The translations under genes were made by a program, and so were the position numbers. DNA of 11,381 bases, taken from RGIG9079 sp964567845. GTDB lineage: Bacteria > Bacteroidota > Bacteroidia > Bacteroidales > Marinifilaceae. A model generated the notes under the pieces. That model was not told the origin of the DNA. It did no database searches and saw only the letters and a list, made by a program, of their open reading frames with translations. The stretch covers positions 1 through 11,381 of the forward strand of contig CAZMOG010000063.1 in the NCBI GenBank assembly GCA_964567845.1, read 5' to 3'. Positions 1-4,740 of this stretch are shown here, in pieces. How positions within the stretch are numbered: position 1 is the stretch's first letter; every line of letters begins with the position of its first letter.

Positions 1-54
1 GTAGCATATACATGAGTTTTTCTTTGTTACTGTTATAGTGGCAAAGAGGGAGCT

Positions 55-608
55 GAGAGCTATTGCGCCAACAACCCAACCAACCTGATTGACCCTGATG
101 GGGAGAGGATTGTGGTTACAAATTACTTTAACAATTCCGGGCAAAGTTTTAATTTTTATGAATGGACCAATGAAACGGGAAAATGGCAATTTGTGGATTT
201 CTTTACCAGAAAACCATATATTATGGGAACAGATGCTTATTTTGATGCGCTTACTCAAGCGTTTGAAAGAATGATGAGCAATTCCTACGATAAGTTCCGA
301 ATAGAAGAGTTGAGCAGAAATAATATAGAGCATTCATTAGTGTTGGAAGGAAAAATACATACGGAATATACTATAGTTGATGCAACTTACGCCTTGTTGC
401 ATGAATTAACTCATTTTTATGATGATGTACAAAAAAAGAGAATGTGAAAGAAAAATGGCGTAGAACATCGATTAATAAGAAACTAACTAAAAGCGAACTT
501 CATGCTCTTCATGTAGAGCAAGATATATTATTGCTTTTTGAAAATGCCGAAGACTGCGGAGCCGGAACCACTCATGCTTGCATAAACAGCGCCTCGTTTA
601 TACATTAA
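55..608 (+). pseudogene. RHS-family toxin C-terminal tip (orphan fragment), predicted HExxH metallopeptidase, frameshifted
   Basis: From base 58 the frame reads SYCANNPTNLIDPDGE, the end of the conserved RHS repeat-associated core that precedes the variable toxin domain in RHS/YD-repeat proteins. The rest of the core (YD repeats, the usual DPLxEKY segment) is absent: an in-frame stop lies at 13-15, and bases 16-57 do not read as RHS. About 110 residues follow the core remnant and contain HELTH (400-414), a zincin zinc-binding motif. This frame stops at 445-447. The frame one base back is open from the A7 run (431-437) to a stop at 606-608 and gives KSELHALHVEQDI, which could supply the downstream acidic ligand of a gluzincin. 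The zincin therefore looks whole only across a -1 shift. Beyond about 528 the shifted frame is antisense to ispE and may not be original toxin sequence. No immunity gene follows. RHS origin is fairly sure; the protease activity is inferred from motifs. It could be a decayed remnant, a stored recombination cassette, or an intact frame with a sequencing error. Confidence 0.72.
432..438 (+). other. A AAA AAG slippery heptamer inside the RHS tip
   Basis: Within an A7 run followed by G, the zero-frame codons are caa aaa aag, so 432-438 reads A AAA AAG in exactly the phase required for tandem -1 slippage. It is the same heptamer as the dnaX site of E. coli. A -1 shift here leads into the frame that continues the zincin domain. 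No obvious stimulatory stem-loop was worked out downstream, apart from a 6-bp hairpin at 503-520 that seems too far away. A one-base indel in a homopolymer (mutation or sequencing error) explains the data equally well. Confidence 0.4.
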
Positions 609-1298
609 ATCTTTATACTCCTGAATCTCCGGGTGAGCCTTTAGAATGCCCTTTTCAAAATCATTTGTAATGTAGTTGCGCCACTCCTCGATAGGCAAGT
701 TGTTGATATTGCGTAAATTGAATGGGGCAGGAGTTGGAGAGATACCTGCATATGCCTCTTTTGTCGAGACTGCAACATCGGGCTTCTCTACCACAATTTG
801 ATAATCGTCCAAATTTATATCTATAGCCTCAAGAAGTTCTCCGCGTCCATGTGCAAATGCCGGCTTGTTCTTAATGAAAAATGCACAGTCGCTACCAAGT
901 TCTGCTGCATATTTTTCGAGCGAGGCCTCGCTCAATCCCAAGTTGAACATTGAGTTTAAGCCTACAAGCATAAATGCAGCATCGGCACTACCACCGCCAA
1001 GACCGGCGCCGAATGGGATGATTTTATGTAGATGCACATTAACAGCCGGAAGTGCGAATTCACGCTCCAATAAACGATATGCCTTGATAACAAGGTTTTT
1101 ATCTTCGGGACAATCAATCAATAATCCCGAGTTCTTAAAGTTAACCATACCGTTTGGGGCATCGGCAACCTTAATTTCAAGAATGTCTGCAAGGCTTGGA
1201 ACCGGGTAGAATATGGTTTCAAGGTTATGAAAACCATCGCTTCGCTTCTCGGTAACATAGAGTCCGATATTTATCTTCGCGTTAGGAAAAAGTATCAT
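528..1298 (-). CDS. ispE: 4-diphosphocytidyl-2-C-methyl-D-erythritol kinase
   Basis: This cytoplasmic GHMP-family kinase phosphorylates the 2-hydroxyl of CDP-methylerythritol with ATP, the fourth step of the MEP isoprenoid pathway. The protein is 256 aa, slightly shorter than the usual 280-290. It shows the N-terminal PNAKINIGL motif with the catalytic Lys at residue 8, the GHMP ATP loop PFGAGLGGGSAD (95-106), LGSDCAFFI with the catalytic Asp near 137, and the C-terminal glycine motif MSGSGSAVFGIF. I chose the ATG at 1298, which gives MILFPNAKIN. The frame stays open to a GTG at 1373, but the 25 extra residues read through the PAP2 gene and match nothing in the family. The start overlaps the PAP2 stop as ATGA, which suggests translational coupling and one transcript. 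The 3' end faces the RHS remnant on the opposite strand. Confidence 0.95.
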   Translation of the reverse strand: MILFPNAKINIGLYVTEKRSDGFHNLETIFYPVPSLADILEIKVADAPNGMVNFKNSGLLIDCPEDKNLVIKAYRLLEREFALPAVNVHLHKIIPFGAGLGGGSADAAFMLVGLNSMFNLGLSEASLEKYAAELGSDCAFFIKNKPAFAHGRGELLEAIDINLDDYQIVVEKPDVAVSTKEAYAGISPTPAPFNLRNINNLPIEEWRNYITNDFEKGILKAHPEIQEYKDLMYKRGAVYASMSGSGSAVFGIFKKQ

Positions 1299-1951
1299 AC
1301 TGTTTGAAAAATGGCTGTAATACAAATGGCCGCAATGGTGGCAAGGCCTGTCCATATTGGCAGATAAACCCACCTGTAAGTGCGTTTCTCCTTAAAATAA
1401 CCCTTTGAGGCCCACCATAGCAGACGGTACATTATGAAAGCTCCCACCCATCCTATGAATGCTCCGGCAAGAATATCTCCGGGGAAGTGTAGGCCTAAAT
1501 AGATTCTTGTGTATGAATTTATTGCTGCCCACAGCATGAAGAATGTGGTTAGCCAACGGTTTTTAAATATGTATGCTACAATGAATGCCAGACCGAATGT
1601 ATTGGCTCCGTGGCATGAGGGGAAGCCGAATCCGCCGCTGTCACGGGTCTTGAAGACAAATTCGTAGGCAGGGCTGAGCGGATTATTGGGCCTTGGCCTT
1701 TCAACAATCGGACGGATAACGTTTGCTACTATCTGATCTGCAAATACAATAACCAGTACAATAGCTATAAATGCCATAATTGCTGTTTTGAGTTTTAGAT
1801 TCACAAATAGAACAGCGGCAATGGTTGCATACATGGCAGCCCATATAAGTTTGCCGGTGTAGAGTTGCATAAATGCAGTGAGGTATGGAGTGTTTGCTCC
1901 ATTGAGCAAATCCATAGCCTGGTGGTCTGTATTTGTTAAAATCTCAATCAT
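1295..1951 (-). CDS. PAP2-superfamily membrane phosphatase
   Basis: This is a 218-residue integral membrane protein with the type 2 phosphatidic acid phosphatase signature. Motif 1 is degenerate, with R80 in place of the usual Lys, followed by ERPRP (84-88). Motif 2 is PSCH (111-114), where most members have PSGH; H114 would be the general acid. Motif 3 has R149, the nucleophilic H155 and D159 in TRIYLGLHFPGD. Hydrophobic segments lie near 35-50, 57-79, 119-130, 134-145, 161-180 and 196-216. Family members dephosphorylate lipid substrates such as undecaprenyl pyrophosphate, phosphatidylglycerophosphate or lipid A at the outer face of the inner membrane. Substrate cannot be read from sequence. 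Co-transcription with ispE would fit a polyprenyl-phosphate role, but that is inference. The ATG at 1951 is preceded very closely by a Bacteroidetes-type -7 box, so the leader is short or absent. Confidence 0.88.
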   Translation of the reverse strand: MIEILTNTDHQAMDLLNGANTPYLTAFMQLYTGKLIWAAMYATIAAVLFVNLKLKTAIMAFIAIVLVIVFADQIVANVIRPIVERPRPNNPLSPAYEFVFKTRDSGGFGFPSCHGANTFGLAFIVAYIFKNRWLTTFFMLWAAINSYTRIYLGLHFPGDILAGAFIGWVGAFIMYRLLWWASKGYFKEKRTYRWVYLPIWTGLATIAAICITAIFQTV

Positions 1952-1955
1952 ACCG

Positions 1956-1986
1956 CAAAGGTATAAATAAATTAGGAATTAGCAAT
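1956..1986 (-). promoter_or_regulatory. Bacteroidetes-type promoter for PAP2-ispE
   Basis: On the minus strand, TACCTTTG (1963-1956) matches the Bacteroidetes -7 consensus TAnnTTTG perfectly. An ATTG (1986-1983) sits 19 bases upstream, the usual spacing for the -33 TTG/TTTG element. The ATG of the phosphatase gene begins only 4 bases after the box, so transcription would start at or beside the start codon, implying a leaderless or nearly leaderless mRNA. The match is seen directly; activity is inferred. Confidence 0.5.
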
Positions 1987-2024
1987 GGCGTACATAAGTG
2001 CAAGGAGAGAGCAATGGCGAACAT
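1981..2024. repeat. Pair of 15-bp imperfect direct repeats in a divergent intergenic region
   Basis: AGCAATGGCGTACAT (1981-1995) recurs as AGCAATGGCGAACAT (2010-2024). The copies match at 14 of 15 positions with starts 29 bp apart. They lie between the divergently transcribed PAP2 and DUF308 genes, and the first copy overlaps the putative -33 element of the PAP2 promoter. They could be a tandem operator or a chance local duplication. The rest of 1952-2077 (126 bp) shows no gene. Confidence 0.45.
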
Positions 2025-2077
2025 GAAACATTTTTCTTTATTGTGCGTTATAAATTGTAAACATTAATTGAAAAGTT

Positions 2078-2626
2078 ATGAAAGAGAAAAAATGCTATTG
2101 CGGAGCCTTTATACATGGGGCGGCCGTTTTAATATTCGGAGTATTGTCAACGGTATTTGGAATCTGGATTTTGAGCCATCCTGCAATATCATACATAGGC
2201 ATTGCCTACTACCTATGTATAATGTTTATAATCTTTGGAGCGTATCAAATGGTAAAATCATTTGGACACCAGGAGCGTAAACGGTGGGGTATGCGCTTCT
2301 TTCTGGGTATAATTTATACCTTTATTGGCTTTATCCTCTTGGGAAATGTTGTTTGGGCCGAAGAGGTTTTGCCCTATATACTGGGATTCTCGTTAATGTA
2401 CGAAGGACTTGAATATGTTGCAATCTCGTCGGTTCGCGAGGAGAATGGTACTGCGGTCAAAGGGTGGCTTTGGTATTTTATATTTGGATTCCTGACTGTA
2501 ATCTTCTCGTTCTTAATTATTTTCCATCCTCTGTTCGGTTTCCTAAATGTAATTGTCTGGACCGGAATGGCTTTTATTGTAACCGGTTTGTCGGCTTTGA
2601 TCTCTTTCCTTTTCCCTCGCAGATAA
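2078..2626 (+). CDS. HdeD/DUF308 family membrane protein
   Basis: This is a 182-residue, very hydrophobic protein with about six membrane segments arranged as three helix pairs: roughly residues 12-32 and 36-56, 71-90 and 98-116, 130-150 and 153-177. Repeated two-helix units with short charged connectors (HQERKRW near 64-70, SVREENG near 118-124) and the FGI(W)ILxHP-type turn are typical of the DUF308/HdeD family. E. coli HdeD is linked to acid resistance, but the molecular function of the family is unknown, so no specific role is assigned. The ATG at 2078 is followed by a charged N-terminus, MKEKK, facing the cytoplasm. No clean TAnnTTTG box was found upstream; the A/T-rich stretch around 2049-2063 is only a weak candidate. 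The gene appears monocistronic and ends at the strong hairpin at 2641-2682. Confidence 0.85.
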   Translation: MKEKKCYCGAFIHGAAVLIFGVLSTVFGIWILSHPAISYIGIAYYLCIMFIIFGAYQMVKSFGHQERKRWGMRFFLGIIYTFIGFILLGNVVWAEEVLPYILGFSLMYEGLEYVAISSVREENGTAVKGWLWYFIFGFLTVIFSFLIIFHPLFGFLNVIVWTGMAFIVTGLSALISFLFPRR

Positions 2627-2640
2627 AATAGTGGATTAAA

Positions 2641-2682
2641 ATTTAGGGCGGATGCTTCAAAATGTGAAGCTCCGCCCTAAAT
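2641..2682. terminator. Bidirectional Rho-independent terminator between convergent genes
   Basis: ATTTAGGGCGGA (2641-2652) pairs perfectly with TCCGCCCTAAAT (2671-2682). After one bulged T, GCTTCA (2654-2659) pairs with TGAAGC (2665-2670), leaving the loop AAATG. The 18-bp stem lies between the stop codons of the DUF308 gene (+) and the C1B peptidase gene (-). A/T-rich flanks on both sides allow it to serve both transcripts. Confidence 0.85.
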
Positions 2683-2702
2683 TCTAATTCCTAACTGTTC
2701 GC

Positions 2703-3901
2703 TTACTTAATCCCCAATTTAGCCTTTAGCTCTGCAGAAAGGGCATCCTTGTGAATCATAATGTTCATTGTCTTGTAAGCAAAGAACTCGTATGTAGCAT
2801 ACCAGTAACCACCGTAAGCCATATCATCGCCCCAAGAGTTCTTCACAATGAAGTACTTTGTTCCGTTCTGATCAACAGCCTTACCAATGATGTGCATTCC
2901 GTGGTCGTCGGTTGTCAAATAGTTGTCATAACCTGCCTGACGCATCTCAGGAGTAACTTTGATCTGAGGCATTGGAGCCTTCTGCATCTCCTGTGCAAAC
3001 TGAGCTCTTGGCATATCAACCCACTTAGCAGCCTCGTTACCCTTTGTAATNNNNNNNNNNCGTTCATGTCAGGAGCAACAGCCAATCCTGTACGTGTGAA
3101 TCCTGTCTCTGAACAGTCGGTTCCCCAAGCGAATGTGAATCCGTTATCCAAAGCCTTGTCGCAAAGCTCAATAAACTCGTCAAGAGGAATGTTGTAGCTC
3201 ATCTCGTTCAACCAGTTATCCTCAACCTCGATAGCGAATGTTGTGTAGTATGGGTGGTGTGTGAACGATGTTACGCTGATATAGTCATCTGCGTTAAGTC
3301 CGCAATACTCCTTTGCAAAGCTCATTGGAGTATAGGTCTTACCCTCGTACTCGAAAGTCTCAGGCTTCTCTCCAAGATATGCATCAAGAACTGCGTCGTA
3401 ACCGCGCTTCCAAGCTGTACTCAAACGTCCATTCTCGTTCTTAACAATTGCATCAACGTATGCCTTTAGAACTGCCTCCATCTCACCGTGAGCGTGTATA
3501 TCCTCGCCATAGTTCAATCCGCTATAAACAGATAGTGGAACCAATCCGAAGTTCTTCATTGACCATGTAACGTCGGCAAAAGCACCACCCTGACTGAAGT
3601 TGCACTTTCCATGCAAACGTACGTACTTCTCAGCCTTTGCGCTGTATGTGTTCCATACAGTGAACAATGGAGCAATCTCTACAGGCTTTTTACCCATACG
3701 AATCATCTCGCTCTCAAGGAATGAGTTACCTGACCATGACCAGCAGGTTCCTGCATTATCCTGACTCTTTACAGGGGTGCAATCCAAGCGAACAATGTCG
3801 GTGAACTGATAACCCTCATCTTTTTTCTCTTTCTTTTTCTGTGCTACAGCCAATGTTGAGATAGTCAACAAACCGGCCATTACCAATGTGAATTTTCTCA
3901 T
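2703..3901 (-). CDS. Secreted C1B cysteine peptidase (aminopeptidase C/bleomycin hydrolase-like), interrupted by an assembly gap
   Basis: The N-terminus MRKFTLVMAGLLTISTLAVA followed by QKKKEKK is a clear type I signal peptide, probably cleaved after A20, so the product should be exported, unlike cytoplasmic PepC. The papain-like active site is complete: oxyanion Gln47 and nucleophile Cys53 in QDNAGTCW, the catalytic His in DDHGMHI, and Asn in VKNSWGDD near the C-terminus. About 280 residues lie before and 115 after the N gap (3051-3060), giving close to 400 aa, typical for Bacteroides secreted C1B peptidases. With exactly 10 N the two halves are out of frame, so the real gap length must be 2 modulo 3 if the gene is intact. 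The start ATG overlaps the stop of the CPBP gene as ATGA, and the gene ends 20 bp from the shared terminator. The substrate is unknown; peptide trimming in the periplasm or outside the cell is inferred. Confidence 0.9.
3051..3060. other. Assembly gap of 10 N inside the C1B peptidase gene
   Basis: Ten undetermined bases interrupt the gene between TGLAVAPDMN and ITKGNEAAKWVDM on the minus strand. The frame before the gap leaves one base of a codon, and the frame after it begins on a codon boundary, so a 10-base gap cannot preserve the reading frame. The run is most likely a scaffold placeholder or an inexact estimate. Confidence 0.97.
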
Positions 3902-4740
3902 GAGATTTGATCTGTTTTATGTTTATAAATATATTTCCAAGAGTACAATCCAACCATTATTGCCCCTGCCACTCCAATTACAATTGTATCTTTATAATCA
4001 TTTATGGGCGAGGCCACTCGGAACAATGCTCCGCCGGTAGCAAATACCGTTCCTTCGGTAACAACAAACGCCATGCAGAACAAATTGTTCGCAAAGTGCA
4101 TTCCTATTGTCACTTCAGCGCCTTTGTCCCAACACGCTATCACTCCGAAAATCAGGGCCATAACCATATATTGGGCAGCCATTGTCCAAAATCCAAAGGT
4201 AATAATTTCCGGATTACTTAGGTGCATTCCTGCGAAAATAATTGCAATTATTATCATACTTACCCATCTGGAGCCAAAATAGCGCAAAACTCCCTGGTAC
4301 ATATAGCCACGAAACAGCACCTCTTCGAATGTGGTTTGTATGGGAAGCAGGGTGATTCCAGTCAGGATTAGCAGTAGGAATTGTGGAAGCGAAAAACTCC
4401 ATTCAATCTGCAGTTCGGGATGGAGCAGTGGAGTGGTTAATGTGTAGAGTAGTGTTAGGATAAACCACCAAATAGCGCCGAATGCAACCCTTTTGTAATC
4501 AATATTTTTTCGTGAGGTTACAGCACTTTTTAGTGAATCTCGATGAATGTAGCGCATTGCAAACCACAAAGCCCCCATTCCGGTTACAAATGGTAGAAGT
4601 GTAAGGGCTTGGGTAATAATTTCGCTGTCGTTTCCGATGTGGTTGATATACAGGGCGTATGGATAGGCACCAAGAAGTTGCGCCGCTATGATAAATAGCA
4701 GCGCAATGATATATGTGTACCACTTGTAATTACAGCTCAT
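3898..4740 (-). CDS. CPBP family intramembrane metalloprotease (Abi/CAAX prenyl protease-like)
   Basis: This 280-residue multi-pass membrane protein has hydrophobic segments near 9-30, 43-63, 86-103, 118-134, 157-172, 184-203, 217-230 and 252-268. All three CPBP motifs are present: EEVLFR (E139, E140, R144), FAGMH (F169, H173), and HFANN (H215, N219). The conserved Glu and His residues are those proposed to bind metal in Rce1-type proteases. In bacteria these proteins process or sequester membrane proteins and some act in bacteriocin immunity; the substrate here is unknown. The ATG at 4740 lies inside the end of ftsK, with the two genes overlapping by 11 nt. The gene's own stop overlaps the start of the secreted C1B peptidase. 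This places a membrane protease and an exported peptidase in one translationally coupled unit behind ftsK. Confidence 0.88.
   Translation of the reverse strand: MSCNYKWYTYIIALLFIIAAQLLGAYPYALYINHIGNDSEIITQALTLLPFVTGMGALWFAMRYIHRDSLKSAVTSRKNIDYKRVAFGAIWWFILTLLYTLTTPLLHPELQIEWSFSLPQFLLLILTGITLLPIQTTFEEVLFRGYMYQGVLRYFGSRWVSMIIIAIIFAGMHLSNPEIITFGFWTMAAQYMVMALIFGVIACWDKGAEVTIGMHFANNLFCMAFVVTEGTVFATGGALFRVASPINDYKDTIVIGVAGAIMVGLYSWKYIYKHKTDQIS

Noticed and set aside
503..520. Hairpin TGCTCT/AGAGCA as a terminator for ispE
   Set aside because: The stem is only 6 bp, lies within the possible toxin coding frame, and lacks a convincing T tract; it could arise by chance.
865..1209. Open frame of 114 codons on the plus strand inside ispE
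   Set aside because: It is antisense to a well-supported gene, has low-complexity composition and no recognisable domain.
1299..1373. Longer ispE start at GTG 1373
   Set aside because: The extra 25 residues lie inside the PAP2 gene, are Cys/His-rich by frame accident, and are not part of the IspE family, which begins just before PNAKIN.
2751..3197. Plus-strand open frame of 148 codons crossing the N gap
   Set aside because: It owes its length partly to undetermined bases and is antisense to the C1B peptidase.
4004..4282. Open frames on the plus strand inside the CPBP gene
   Set aside because: Antisense shadows of a gene whose three catalytic motifs are intact; no start signal or domain seen.
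3898..4740. CPBP protein as a phage abortive-infection (Abi) gene
   Set aside because: The family name overlaps with Abi proteins, but the overlapping operon with ftsK and a secreted peptidase gives no support for a defence role.
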